Positions 12,019 through 24,128 of a stretch of 64,000 nucleotides of DNA are shown one piece after another. Position numbers and translations under genes: made by a program. The notes under the pieces are model-generated. The model ran no database searches. It worked only from the letters and a program-made list of their open reading frames with translations, and was not told where the DNA came from. The DNA lies in contig JASFXZ010000001.1 of NCBI GenBank assembly GCA_032209605.1, forward strand, positions 46,194,619 through 46,258,618. The letters are read 5' to 3'. The stretch comes from Mactromeris polynyma (lineage: Eukaryota > Mollusca > Bivalvia > Venerida > Mactridae). Position 1 is the stretch's first letter; every line of letters starts with the position of its first letter.

Positions 12019-12489
12019 GGTTTGAATAAATGTAAACTAGTACGGCATTTTATAAATGATAGTTCAATTTGCTGATGAAATAGAAGAAATAGAAGAGATA
12101 CTGATCGAGTGTTAGATCTGAAAAAAAACATTGTACATTTGCCCTGTGTGTATATGACAACATTTAGAATAAATGATTCATATTAATATGGTACTATTTG
12201 TAGTGATTTATGTAGAGGTGAAGAATACCATTCTTAGTGTTTTACATGGCAGTCAATATAATAGTTCTGTTTATAACAAATGCAGAACTAGAAATAAGAA
12301 AATGAGAGAATAAATCCGTTGGTTCATCATCACATAATACGAATATCAAAACAATGTTTTACTACAATCAAAATATGAACAAAACAGAGTCACTCTGTCA
12401 AAAAGGTCACAAATTCATTCAACTGAAACGCTGGTTGATGACATTTCGTGTAGAAAACTATCGACAAAGTTGTGTACATTCCACTATAT

Positions 12490-12933
12490 TCAAGGTAATT
12501 CGTCATCTTCTACTTGTCGTCTGTTCCAGTAATTTCTCTGAATGGGCGGTCTGTATCCGCCGCGGAGGAAGGGATGATAAGCGGGTGGGGAGTATGACTT
12601 TTTAAAATATGCTCCTCTATTCAATGGGTTGTAATATGGATAGTACGTGCTTTTCTTTGGGTATCCACCTCTTAAGAGAGGATTAAAAAATTGGGATCTC
12701 TTTTCTACTGATGCTCCATCGTCGTCATTGGCTTCTTGAACACCCAAATTACATTTATAACATGCATCATCATCCGCGTATATGAAACACATTCGGCATG
12801 TATCTAAAAGCAAGGACGAGTCGAGGTCATTGGTGTACAGTTCCGTTGCTAATGGTAACGCCGTTGTCACAGTTATGCATACACCGACAAAGACAGCTAT
12901 TGATAGAGATGTACTTTTGACAAACCAATCCAT
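12490..12933 (-). CDS. Neuropeptide-type secreted precursor, three related peptides
   Basis: The 147-residue product begins MDWFVKSTSLSIAVFVGV, a signal peptide probably cut near residue 25 (VTTA/LPLA). A spacer carries four cysteines as C-x2-C (46, 49) and C-x2-C (58, 61), followed by an acidic stretch. After KR (78-79) come three peptides separated by KK (93-94 and 111-112) and ended by RR (138-139). Each opens with Ser and contains a related core: NPLLRGGY (84-91), NPLNRGAY (102-109) and HPFLRGGY (120-127). An acidic QVEDDELP tail follows. No Gly precedes the dibasic sites, so the peptides are probably not amidated. I chose this ATG over one six codons upstream because the upstream ATG lies in a predicted intron. 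The architecture fits a peptide hormone precursor cut by prohormone convertases. I do not recognise the family; a tyrosine-rich matrix or mucus protein is the alternative. Confidence 0.7.
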   Translation of the reverse strand: MDWFVKSTSLSIAVFVGVCITVTTALPLATELYTNDLDSSLLLDTCRMCFIYADDDACYKCNLGVQEANDDDGASVEKRSQFFNPLLRGGYPKKSTYYPYYNPLNRGAYFKKSYSPPAYHPFLRGGYRPPIQRNYWNRRQVEDDELP

Positions 12934-12945
12934 ATTTGCCTGAAA
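12934..12945 (-). other. Splice acceptor before the peptide start codon
   Basis: On the minus strand the bases before the chosen ATG read TATGTATTTTCAG, then GCAAAT, then ATGGATTGG. The AG occupies 12941-12940, so the exon would begin at 12939, six bases before the ATG. A pyrimidine-containing tract and a TTTTCAG match support an intron in the 5' UTR. The first exon and promoter would lie above 12945 and were not identified. Confidence 0.6.
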
Positions 12946-13454
12946 ATACATAAAGCAATTGCTTTTTATTTTTGTCTATACATATAAAGAAAGCGCGCAG
13001 GAAATGTCACATACATAAGCCACAGACAAAAGCACAATGCGACTTTAAATTGGTAAAGTAATTGTTTGACATTTGAACACCACGTTAATAATCAGAAATT
13101 ATTATCTAACATTTCTGTTATTAAATCCAAATGTCATACAATTCATAGACTAATATTGCATGAGTGGCTAGATATTACTGTCTTTATTAAACAAATTGTC
13201 TAAACACGACAAATAAGTCTTCGTAATAGTGCCTCCATATTATTCCGGGTAAATCATAGATATACATTTTACTGGCAGACATTGTCCGTTGCGCATATAC
13301 CACCTTCTGCCGTTATTGTTGACGCAAATGTGACGTCAAATACATTCTATTATTTCAGTAGTAAATAATTCACTTAAAATCATTTTTGATATACGTACAT
13401 GTTATTGAATAATTTAAATCCCATAAACGCTGATTTAAGGCCCAGTATCATGGA
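12946..13454. other. Possible first intron and promoter region of the peptide gene
   Basis: This lies upstream of the peptide gene on the minus strand. A perfect TGACGTCA (13331-13338), the cAMP-response-element consensus, sits about 400 bp above the start codon. CREB-type control is common for neuropeptide genes, but no TATA box or first exon could be fixed, so this is only suggestive. Confidence 0.25.
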
Positions 13455-13475
13455 CCTAATTATGGTCATATACGA

Positions 13476-14063
13476 TGTAGACGCTTTTTATCAATATTCA
13501 GACAACGACTTTATGATAATTATTTAAAAATTTGGAATAGCTATGTAGAAAATTCTTCTAGAGCTAGAACTAATAAATTATACAGTGCTTTTGGTTTTCA
13601 ACCTTATTTAGATTTTATTAACATAGAAAAGTTTCGCTTTACATTTTGACGTCTACGAACATCTGCTCATAGATTGGAAGTAGAAGCCGGAAGATGGCAT
13701 AAGCCTGTACAAATACCATATACCGAAAGAAAATGTAGATTATGTAATGTCCTTGAAGATGAGTTTCATTCTTTATTAGAATGCCCGTTATATCAAGAAA
13801 TTCGTCAAGTTCATATTCAAACATATTATTGGAAAAATGCAAATATCAATATATTTATTGACTTGATCAATTCAAATAACAAAACTATTATAAGAAATCT
13901 TGCCATGCATACTTACGAATCATTCGAAATGAGAAACAAAACATTTTATATGAATAAATATACTCTCATGCAGCTTAGTACTCCACGTATCCTATGTCTA
14001 ACTATACTTACATTATTTTATAGATACTGTTGTTTTTTCAGTACAATGTTTATACTTATATAG
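13476..14063 (+). pseudogene. LINE ORF2 C-terminal fragment with an in-frame stop
   Basis: In one frame the plus strand reads RQRLYDNYLKIWNSYVENSS, then FQPYLDFINIEKFRF, a stop at 13647-13649, then RLRTSAHRLEVEAGRW. It continues with a C-x2-C-x11-H-x4-C zinc-knuckle segment (CRLC, EDEFHSLLECP) and EMRNKTFY. This is the familiar C-terminal region of non-LTR retrotransposon ORF2 proteins common in molluscs and other invertebrates. The reverse transcriptase and endonuclease domains are absent, so the copy is 5'-truncated as usual for LINE insertions, and the stop shows it is dead. The last part of the frame, after about 13970, may be 3' UTR. Confidence 0.8.
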
Positions 14064-16580
14064 GTCCGACAGATCTTATTATTATATGTAAAACTAGCGC
14101 TATTTGGATAGTATCACATTTTGTACAAAAACTGTTGAAACTATATACATATATTATGATAGTATTAATGTGGCCATTGACCACATATATTGTAATTGTT
14201 CAACTGTTAATTGTGTATTCTCATAGACTGTAAAGTCAAATGTATTGAGAAATAAACATATATACACTTAGCAAAAGTTATAAGTACTCCGAAGCTGTAT
14301 AATACTGATGTTGACCTACATTTAGACCAATCAAATGTTGTATATGAAGCGCGTTGTTTAAATATACAACAAATTAGTCGATTTGATTGGTTAATATTTT
14401 AAGCGGAGAGGCACCAAACGGGATGTCAAGAAAAGATTCACTTTCCCGTAGCGTACCCCTCAGAGTTCCGAAATAGGACGATTCTATCTACGTTCATGTT
14501 CATGTTCATGTTTTTTTTAAGATATTTCGTGTTATACTTGAGTACTAAGACGTGTACAGTAAAACGATTAAGCGTACTATTACATGTAATTGGCTTATAT
14601 GGTGATGACGTCAGTCCTCGTTAAGGGACATACTGTAAGCGACAAGACGGGATTGCTGGGGAAAAATCGAACTCAGCTGACATATAGAAAATAGTTTTTG
14701 TCACCAACACACAATCAAGCCATATTAACCTATGGTGAATGTGACAGTCTACGTTTTTAGTACGTGGCATTTAAGCCTACGTTACCATCCCAGTGAATGA
14801 AGAAACAAAAATATACTTTATCGCAAAAAATGTGAGTTGACCGCAAACATTCATAAGTGTATCACACGGATTGCAAATTATATGAGCGGAGAGGAGAAAA
14901 AACAATGTCTGGAAATTGTCATATTGAAATCGATATCTCGGTTTTAGGAGAAGACGAAATAAATAAGTAAGAAAACAAGATGTTTATATTAAAGTCTTAC
15001 ATGAGTCGGCATGCGTTGATTCAATTGTATCTTTTCATAAGGGAAGGTAATAAACAAATCACCAGACAGGAAACCATTCAATACAATCTAGAGGTATTAG
15101 TGGGGCTTCAATTACATTATTGTTCGCGTCTCCTAGGACATGATTCGTAATTTAATAATTTCTATTTAAAATGAGAGTAAGAACCATTTGGTGAGAGAAT
15201 TGTCAAGCATATTTCCCCATTTCGGCCTTTTGTTGATGACTTTCTTGGCTTGATCCGCAACGTGTTCCATACTTTAATGTTCCATAATTGTCTTTTGTAT
15301 GTGGCGTTCCCTGTAACAACTCAATCTCTCTTCCAAAATGCACTCATTCATTTGTATTTTAGTCATAATTGCGTTTCAAATAAATTTATACGAGTGATTT
15401 TTGTAATTTTAGAAGAAGGAAAAACATACATCGACAGATTGCGTATATTTGAAACATGACTTATTGTTAACAGTTGGTTCTGTGATTTTTAAACAGATAA
15501 CGTATGTATAGCAACATCAAATACATATTGTGGTTTCGAGAACATTGTACGTGTATTTTAACAAGTAGAGATAACATTAAAAAACTAATGACCCAATAAA
15601 TCATGAAGTCGACGGAAACTGAACAACGATACACATTTGAAATCCAGTTGGGAGAAGTGGAATTCAGATATAATGACGACTCCTGAAACTCATCAACTCA
15701 GATGTATTTTCACAATAAATTAAGTCCTCTGTCATACACTGAAAATGTGCTTTAACTAAGATTATTTCTTTTTGAAATACGCACGCAGTTCTGATTGTCG
15801 CACCCAATTGGGACAACAATTCACCAACCAATCTACATTTTACATCAACAATTGCTAAGAACATTCGCGATCATAAATAATTGTCCAATTAGTTCATCGG
15901 AGTGTTTAAGTGATTTTTGGATAATTACATCAGAACTACATTTATAACTGCCTAGAATTATCTAAATGTGCATACAAGGATATACCCAAGGGGATGTTCA
16001 TTGAATAAAATATTCCCGTAATTTGAACAATATGGTCATTTACATAAAGTTTGTATTCAACTCGGGATACAATTAATCATACATGCACGCAGGAAAATGC
16101 CATTGACGTTCCAAGAGACCACTGCAATTGCCGAAGTAACGCAAGTTGCATAAAGTATTACCCAGAAGTGAAAACAAGGACATTTTTGTTGCGCCAAATG
16201 CCACCGTTATCAACAGGACTTTAAATACGAAATCATTTAAAATTCATACATGCCTTAGATTGAAATGTTTTTGTCACAACCAGTATGGATAAAATCATAT
16301 GTTTACGTAATACACGTTCATTTCACACTGACCATAGGGAATGCAACGTACGGTGACACCACAATAAGCTGTATGCTATCATTTAATGCACCCCTGTGAT
16401 GTTCATCATTCCGTTAAGTTCAATATACTGTTACGTAAATCATTGCCTTCCGTAACTGATGCAAATACTCATGGAATATTTCATGTGTTTACAGAATATT
16501 GAACTGTACAGAATGTTATTCTGAGAATAAGAAATAACGACTGCAGCAATTTCAAACCATAACCTAGTTAGTAACACTAG
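14064..16580. other. Intergenic DNA, no gene seen
   Basis: The beginning may still be LINE 3' UTR (AAATAAACATATA near 14250). A short inverted repeat pairs CCAATCAAAT (about 14328) with ATTTGATTGG (about 14392). Three tandem GTTCAT words lie near 14495. No coding sequence is supported. Confidence 0.45.
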
Positions 16581-16584
16581 CGAG

Positions 16585-16845
16585 TCCAAGGGGGGCGCGC
16601 GCCCCCCTAAAATTCCCCAACCTTACATGTATGTCTGAGTATAAATACGAAAATATACAGAAATCTTTAATTATAATTTTTTCAAATAAGCGATTCTGAG
16701 TTGGTGTTATGTTCAATAACTTAAAAACAAAGAACAAAACACAGTCACTGCCGTTTTATAATGCTTGAGCAAAATAAAAAAAATGACCAAAAAGCTACGC
16801 CCCCCCCCCTAACTTGCCTTAGACCAAATCCTGGATCCGCCCCTG
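16585..16845. mobile_element. Possible hAT-like MITE with C-rich ends
   Basis: The right end reads outward on the minus strand as CAGGGGCGGATCCAGG, then a poly-G tract. Ends of the CAGGGGCGGATCC type are widespread in animal hAT-like non-autonomous elements. The left end (GCGAGTCCAAGGGGGGCGCG) is a degraded mirror. The interior is AT-rich and non-coding. Superfamily assignment is from memory of the end motif only. Confidence 0.4.
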
Positions 16846-17085
16846 AGTAAGGCATTGCTTTACATAAATTATATTTAATAAATGATTTGTATTCATTGTT
16901 TCACATCATCAAATAATAAAACCCGCATTTGTTATATTTCTGACATTGGTTTCAAAGGCACAAAAACCTTGTTTCGTTCTATGCTACATTATACAGATTC
17001 TCTCACGGTGGAAAGTACAGTTTGATCAGCTTTTAGGTAAACAATACAACATATGTAATCTGATATCGCAGATAGACGTGGAAAG
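16846..17085. other. Spacer, nothing recognised
   Basis: AT-rich sequence without a defensible gene. Confidence 0.4.
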
Positions 17086-17320
17086 ATCAAGTTGTTACAG
17101 TAACACCACAGTGACAATGCCTGCCCACACAGATCCCGAAGGAAAAACAACGTACGAAACATCAGAAGTCTAGGAGGTGCAAAGGCAATTATGAGAATGA
17201 TAAAGTAAGGAATTGTCTAGCTGATAATAAAAACAACCATAGTGAATTGGAGAGACAACAATGGAGGAAAGGGATGTAATGGAGGGAATATATTCCAGGC
17301 CAAAATCACAGGAAAGCAAG
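17086..17320 (+). mobile_element. Degraded fragment of the dispersed TIR repeat
   Basis: AAGTTGTTACAGTAACACC, TGCCTGCCCACACAGATCCC and AAATCACAGGAAAGCAAGTT appear in the same order as AAGTTGCTACAGGGAACG, TGCCTCCCCACACAGACC and GATCACAGGACAAGTCAAG in the copies at 39884 and 53541. Short frames through it are not genes. Confidence 0.5.
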
Positions 17321-18585
17321 TTGGCCATGGAAAGAAAGAGGATGGACGCTAATTTTCACAAAATTCGAAGAAACACTTTACGTGTCAACATAGATACACT
17401 GACATATGTAATGCGACTTCTCCATGGTGGCCTTCTCTTGACCAACACTCTTTTTTCAAGAACAGTATAATTTTTCCTGCTGTAAAACATAACTACTACT
17501 TGAGCCAATCAGGAGCGATAACCTCAAAGCTTGAATCTCCCAAAGGTTATTGCACTGAAAAGGTTAAATGGTGTCTGTTTATGCGGAATATCCGCAATAG
17601 CAAAACAGGAACAAATTCAGAAAAAAACTGCTTCTAATAATAACTTAAAAGAAAATATGAAAGTCGCCCATATTGACTCCATTCGACAGTAATGAATCAT
17701 AGTAATGTTTTTGTTTCTACACATTAGAGAAACTAGGAAATATATTGAAATTATTGTTTATTACCAACAGTAGAAGAGTTAACGCCATAAACGGATACAA
17801 ATGGAGTTATTACGGTAATAAGAAATTACGGTAATTAGACGACAGATGGCACACATCTAAAACTTCAATTTCACTGCCGATTGCAAATAAAATAATACTT
17901 CATACATTCGGCTATCATATTTGCACTCTAGCATTTTACGAGCAGAAATGTTACGCAAATAATGTATTGAAAAAAAATTGGCATAAAAAGTTATAAGAAT
18001 GTCGCTGCTTGCCATGTTGTCTCATAAAGTAAGTTGTTAATTGCCTTTACAGTCGTATAAATCAAGCTAATTTCTTGAACAGTCGACGGAAAACAATATC
18101 GAAGTGAACTTTAATGAACCGATACGTGATTTAGCGACAGATTTATACGTGTTTTCCTTCGATTTTGTCATCTGAGTAGAAACTTGAACATTGTTTACAC
18201 CCATTAACAACAGCACTCGCGTACACGCACCGTTTTTGCAATTTGAGTTGAACCAGGTGACAGTTTTCAGGGGCATATGTACACCGTTTGCAAAAGTCGT
18301 TTGAAAATTTAGACAAAGATAAAACACATATTCACACATTGTTTCAGCTTGTACAGGGGCAAGCATGATGTTCTATATGTTGGGTATTATTGTACTCAGA
18401 GTTCCGAGATAGGGCGAGTCTATAGACATCATTCTATCTACGCCGTTCATCTTTTTTAAAAGATATATCTTGTTTCATGTTTGTTTAGGTAAAGAAATGT
18501 ACATGAATGAGCTTAATATCAATTACCTTTTGTGAGCAATGACACTTAAATGATAGTGTTTAGCTTTAGTATGGTCATTGCTGAC
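17321..18585. other. Intergenic DNA, no gene seen
   Basis: A 99-codon minus-strand frame (18067-18366) has no recognisable domain and no convincing splice context. A short stretch TCAGAGTTCCGA followed by GGGCGA at about 18398 resembles one at 14460, hinting at a small dispersed repeat. Confidence 0.4.
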
Positions 18586-18589
18586 AATA

Positions 18590-19010
18590 TGTATAGACTG
18601 TTTGGCGTGACAGGGCAATCATGTATACACTGTTTGGCGTGACAGGGCAATCATGTATACACTGTTTGGCGTGACAGGGCAATCATGTATACACTGTTTG
18701 GCGTGACAGGGCAATCATGTATACACTGTTTGGCGTGACAGGGCAATCATGTATACACTGTTTGGCGTGACAGGGCAATCATGTATACACTGTTTGGCGT
18801 GACAGGGCAATCATGTATACACTGTTTGGCGTGACAGGGCAATCATGTATACACTGTTTGGCGTGACAGGGCAATCATGTATACACTGTTTGGCGTGACA
18901 GGGCAATCATGTATACACTGTATGGCGTGACAGGGCAATCATGTATACACTGTTTGGCGTGACAGGGCAATCATGTATACACTGTTTGGCGTGACAGGGC
19001 AATCATGATA
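18590..19010. repeat. 32-bp minisatellite, about 13 near-identical units
   Basis: The unit contains TATACACTGTTTGGCGTGAC then AGGGCAATCATG. Apart from TATAGACTG in the first unit and one TATGGCG variant near 18920, the units look identical, so this array is very young or strongly homogenised. Confidence 0.97.
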
Positions 19011-19838
19011 CCATAAGCATATTTCTGGCTACACTTTAGTAGTTGAAACTCAGCGAAAGTGGCATTGTCTAAAAGAGAAAGATTTTCATAATCAGTAGCG
19101 AAATCAAATAGAGTTTCTTTCATGTTTCCAATATTAATCACTTCAATATCATTTCCATTTTATCTTAATACAATTTTGCAATATTGTTTTAAACAGTTGT
19201 ATTGCCTACTTTGTATTTTTGTAAGCTCAAAGACATTGTACTCAATGGTTCAGTATTCATCGTTTAACGATTCGCAAAGGTTTCCACAGATAAAACGAAC
19301 TTTCTACGTTAATCATGGAACATGGTCTGCGTTATTAAACCATAAATATATTTAGTATCATTCAAATGAATACGTATCCACTAATTGATAAGGAAATCAA
19401 TATCACATGGAATTTGACGACCAAATTACTTTCGTTTGTTAGACGACCGAAAGCACTTTACAGATTTCCGATTAAATGTTGTAATTATTTATATTTACTA
19501 GTACGCAATTTGTTTGAGCATCAATTGTAACCTTTATATTATGCAATACCATTGTAATGGTTGGTCACTTCATTGTGACCCAGGTCGTCATAATTGACGC
19601 CTAGTCACTGTCACTATCACACATTGCAACTTGAAATTGACTATACGATATTAAACTGTTTTCTCTACTGTATAATATGTTTGATTTCATGGTATGGTAC
19701 TTGTTTAGCGAGAGGATCACAGATAATATATAGTGGATATTAAACTTTAAATATTTTTGTTGAATAGTTCACACCAAGATACGTCTGCTGACCCACATCA
19801 AACCTATTTTTGTAAGCGTTTTTGTTCAGTTATATATA
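19011..19838. other. Intergenic DNA, no gene seen
   Basis: AT-rich sequence with a 77-codon frame of no recognisable character. Confidence 0.45.
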
Positions 19839-19996
19839 CAGTCGGACCTCGTGCATTCTTATTCATTGGGTCCGAAATTTCCAATAATACATGGTTTCGA
19901 ATAGCCCATTTCAATTCGATGTGCATAAGATGATTTTTGTTTTGGATGATTCCAAGTATAAGGACAGAAGGTTGTCAAATAAACGAGGACTGACTG
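19839..19996. mobile_element. pogo/Tigger-like MITE, CAGTCGGACCTCG ends
   Basis: It starts CAGTCGGACCTCGTGCATTC and ends CGAGGACTGACTG, flanked by TA on each side. The interior includes GGATGATTCCAAGTATAAGG and GGTTGTCAAATAAACGAGG, shared with the copies at 36459-36635 (opposite orientation) and 63448-63571. It is non-autonomous, about 158 bp. Confidence 0.75.
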
Positions 19997-21465
19997 TATC
20001 CATGGCTACCACAATACAGGACTTCGCCACATAGACTGCTAGGTACGACATCAAATAAATACAAGAGCAAGTTGATGCAACGCATTAAAGTCGCCGGAAA
20101 AATACTTATCAAAATAATAATTCAGTATTATTAAAGGGATATGGAGAAAAAGATAAAACAAAAGTTACGTAATAACACAAACAAAATTTTGCAAATATTG
20201 AACATGCATAGTGTGTAAAAAATGCACATACATGTATATGCATTTTTGATGTAAATAAAAACAAAGGGCAAATCATCTTTTTCTTTGAAAAACAATTACA
20301 CACTGCACAGTGAATAAAGGGCTTGTTGATTAAAGTTTCGGATTAGAATTTACCCATTTGTTTTTTAAATACTCGCAAAAAACTAAAGTGACTGAAATTA
20401 GAACTCGCATTTACGAGTTAGCGAGTGCTAAATTTGATCCCTGTTATCAAAAATAACTTCTAAACGCGAAGGGAGGTAACTGTTGCAAGAGCAGTTTCGT
20501 CACGACCGCCACGGATTTTAGTAGATCTGTTCAGGGATTAACTATTTTTAGCACAGGTTATAAATTGAGAGAAAAATACATAAATGTTACATTTTTACTG
20601 AAATATAAACATTTTTATAGCACATGTATGCATAATAAGTTTTTGAAATAAATTTTGAATTGCTTTAAACCATAACCGCTCCTCCAGTGAACAAAATGAA
20701 AAAGGAATAAAATAGATTCGCCGGCTTCAGACCGGCGACTAATGAATGACACAAACACAGACTAGAAAGTTAACAACCGCAATAGAAACAGAAGACATTC
20801 TGAGAACGTTCAGTTAAACGTGCTTATACATAATTACGTGCACAATCAATCAGAAATGACTTTCTCTGACATTGAGAACAAATTGTAAGAATCTCTGTCT
20901 CCATACGATTCTGATATTACGACCAAGAGAGCCTTGGGTGTGTTCGTTTATCACAAAGAGTCTTCTTTTTCATCTGGTATGTTATACCAAGTGATGGCAA
21001 TATCACTGTTATAACACGTTTTATTCCATAACCTTACCTTAATATTGTCGTGAATAACGGTAATATAAGAGACTGGTTTCTTTTGTCATAAACCCTATCA
21101 CGGACCTATATGGTTTATAGGTACGTGACCCTAGGCACGAAGATGTTAATTAATTGAGATATTAAATAATATCTTGATGTATATCTGAACATCTGAATCA
21201 GTGTAAAATTGCTCGAGCATAATTATATCTTTCAACACGTTTGTGTGTTGCAATTATTATTTTGGTTTGGTTTCATAATGAATAAATTCAATTAATCACT
21301 ATACAGTATCATTTTCACTGGCTTGGGTCTAATAACCGAATTAATTCTGGCGAAAGACGAAGCCATGTGAAAATGTAAGTAGAAGTCGAACAGAGAATGT
21401 CATATACAAAGTGCACAGTAACATCAGAAGCACAAAGAGGCATTATATTATATAAACAGGCCTTC
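19997..21465. other. Intergenic DNA, no gene seen
   Basis: A perfect short palindrome CGCCGGCTTCAGACCGGCG lies at about 20720. GGGAGGTAACT near 20470 is a word often found at molluscan repeat ends, but no mate was found. No coding feature is supported. Confidence 0.4.
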
Positions 21466-21590
21466 TTATTAAGGTGGCCTTAATATTGAGGTTGAATAAA
21501 GAGCATAACATTGACACAATGGAAAAATTGTTATTAATATTTAGGCGGTCTTATCCGTGATTAAGGTGGTGGTTAAGTGAAGTTTTACTG
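21466..21590. mobile_element. Partial pogo-like MITE, reverse of the 2943 element
   Basis: TTAATATTGAGGTTGAATAA and AGAGC match the reverse complement of 2943-3222. The right end AAGTTTTACTG is followed by TA. The left TIR is missing or decayed. Confidence 0.6.
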
Positions 21591-21980
21591 TAAACAAATA
21601 CAAAGGTAAAACGGACAAAAGGCACACACATAAATGTCTGGGGGAATACGAGTACCGTATTGGAGCGGTCAGTGGCAAAACACATGATTAAGGGTTTACC
21701 CCTGACATAAGGGTGCACTCAAGCCCAGACTCACCCAACTATCACTCAAATAAAACGGACATAGTAAATAATAACCCCCATTGAACAACAAGCCAACAGA
21801 AAGAGGTGTCCAACACTGGATCATGCATGAACAACTTTAATATTAACCAGTACAGACGCGTGAAGCATGTCGAGTATTTACTAGAAGACTTATCAGAAGC
21901 AAAAACATCCGGGGGAAGTCGTTTTGGCCAAAATACAAACATCTCCCAAAATAAGAGCAATATTTTACATCTGTTATAAC

Positions 21981-22380
21981 ATGTCGCGGTGAACATACAG
22001 TTTCCATTGCCCGGAATGTCGCGGTGAACATACAGTTTCCATTGCCCTGAATGTCGCGGTGAACATACAGTTTCCATTGCCCGGAATGTCGCGGTGAACA
22101 TACAGTTTCCATTGCCCGGAATGTCGCGGTGAACATACAGATTCCATTGCCCGGAATGTCGCGGTGAACATACAGTTTCCATTGCCCAGAATGTCGCGGT
22201 GAACATACAGTTTCCATTGCCCAGAATGTCGCGGTGAACATACAGTTTCCATTGCCCGGAATGTCGCGGTGAACATACAGTTTCCATTGCCCGGAATGTC
22301 GCGGTGAACATACAGTTTCCATTGCCCGGAATGTCGCGGTGAACATACAGTTTCCATTGCCCGGAATGTCGCGATGAACA
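21981..22380. repeat. 35-bp minisatellite, about 11-12 units
   Basis: The unit contains TGTCGCGGTGAACATACAGT then TTCCATTGCCCGGAA. Variants are CCCTGAA, CCCAGAA and one CAGATTCC. Frames on the minus strand are artefacts. Confidence 0.96.
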
Positions 22381-22504
22381 TTGATTGTTTCTTGTTCTCG
22401 AGAAAAAAACCCTGAAAAATTCAAACTCTTCTGCATTTATCCAGTAACTGTCTATGTAAATTGAGTGGTTTAAGCAAGATGTCTGCCAGAGTTTAAACGT
22501 TTGT

Positions 22505-23755
22505 TTGACAATATTGGTAAGGCTTGGTTGACAGTCTTGGTAAGACTTGATTGACAGTGTTGGTAAGATTGGTTGACGTTGATGGTAAGACTTGGTTGAC
22601 AGTGTTGGTAAGACTTGGTTGACAGTGTTGGTAAGACTTGATTGACAGTGTTGGTAAGACTTGATTGACAGTGTTGGTAAGATTGGTTGACGTTGATGGT
22701 AAGACTTGGTTGACAGTGTTGGTAAGATTGGTTGACGTTGATGGTAAGACTTGGTTGACAGTGTTGATAAGATTGGTTGACGTTGATGGTAAGACTTGAT
22801 TGACAGTGTTGGTAAGATTGGTTGACGTTGATGGTAAGACTTGGTTGACAGTGTTGATAAGATTGGCTGACGTTGATGGTAAGACTTGATTGACAGTGTT
22901 GGTAAGATTGGTTGACGTTGATGGTAAGACTTGATTGACAGTGTTGGTAAGACTTGATTGACAGTGTTGATAAGATTGGTTGACGTTGATGGTAACACTT
23001 GGTCGACAATGTTGATAAGATTGGTTGACGTTGATGGTAAGACTTGATTGACAGTGTTGGTAAGATTGGTTGACGTTGATGGTAAGACTTGGTTGACAGT
23101 GTTGGTAAGACTTGATTGACAGTGTTGGTAAGACTTGATTGACAGTGTTGATAAGATTGGTTGACAGTGATGGTAAGACTTGGTTGACAGTGTTGGTAAG
23201 ACTTGGTTGATAGTGTTGGTAAGACTTGGTTGACAGTGTTGGTAAGATTGGTTGACAGTGATGGTAAGACTTGGTTGACAGTGTTGGTAATGCTTGGTTG
23301 ACAGTGTTGGTAAGGCTTGGTTGACAGTGTTGGTAAGACTTGGTTGATAGTGTTGGTAATACTTGGTTGATAGTGTTGGTAAGACTTGGTTGACAGTGAT
23401 GGTAAGACTTGGTTGACAGTGATGGTAACACTTGGTCGACAATGTTGATAAGATTGGTTGACGTTGATGGTAAGACTTGATTGACAGTGTTGGTAAGATT
23501 GGTTGACGTTGATGGTAAGACTTGGTTGACAGTGTTGGTAAGACTTGATTGACAGTGTTGGTAAGACTTGATTGACAGTGTTGATAAGATTGGTTGACAG
23601 TGATGGTAAGACTTGGTTGACAGTGATGGTAAGACTTGGTTGATAGTGTTGGTAAGACTTGGTTGACAGTGATGGTAAGACTTGGTTGATAGTGTTGGTA
23701 ATACTTGATTGACAGTGTTGGTAAGACTTGGTTGATAGTGATGGTAAGACTTGGT
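22505..23755. repeat. 22/23-bp minisatellite, about 55 units
   Basis: The main unit is TTGGTAAGACTTGGTTGACA plus GTG (23 bp). A 22-bp variant has GGTAAGATTGGTTGACG and TTGAT. The two types are mixed in multi-unit patterns, and the block with CACTTGGTCGACAATG recurs near 22990 and 23428. Minus-strand frames of up to 676 codons cross this array and the neighbouring 35-bp array only because neither unit contains stops. They end in non-repetitive sequence with no protein character. Confidence 0.95.
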
Positions 23756-24128
23756 CTTGTAATCTTATTCAACTTGTAATCTCATTCAACTTGTTATCTC
23801 ATTCAACTTGTTATCTCATTCAACTTGTTATCTCATTCAACTTGTTATCTCATTCAACTTGTTATCTCATTCAACTTGTTATCTCATTCAACTTGTTATC
23901 TCATTCAACTTGTTATCTCAGTCAACTTGTAATCTCATTCAACTTGTTATCTCATTCAACTTGTTATCTCATTCAACTTGTTATCTCATTCAACTTGTTA
24001 TCTCATTCAACTTGTTATCTCATTCAACTTGTTATCTCATTCAACTTGTTATCTCATTCAACTTGTAATCTCATTCAACTTGTTATCTCATTCAACTTGT
24101 TATCTCATTCAACTTGTTATCTCATTCA
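23756..24128. repeat. 17-bp minisatellite, about 22 units
   Basis: The unit TTGTTATCTCATTCAAC repeats with very few changes (some TTGTAATC, one CAGTCAAC). It directly abuts the 22/23-bp array with no spacer. Plus-strand frames are artefacts. Confidence 0.96.

Noticed and set aside
14328..14400. MITE from the CCAATCAAAT/ATTTGATTGG inverted pair
   Set aside because: The arms are short with only about 40 bp between them, and no related copy or target duplication was found.
21742..23772. 676-codon minus-strand open frame
   Set aside because: It runs through two tandem arrays whose units lack stops in this orientation. The non-array parts show no domain, and array variants do not respect the frame.
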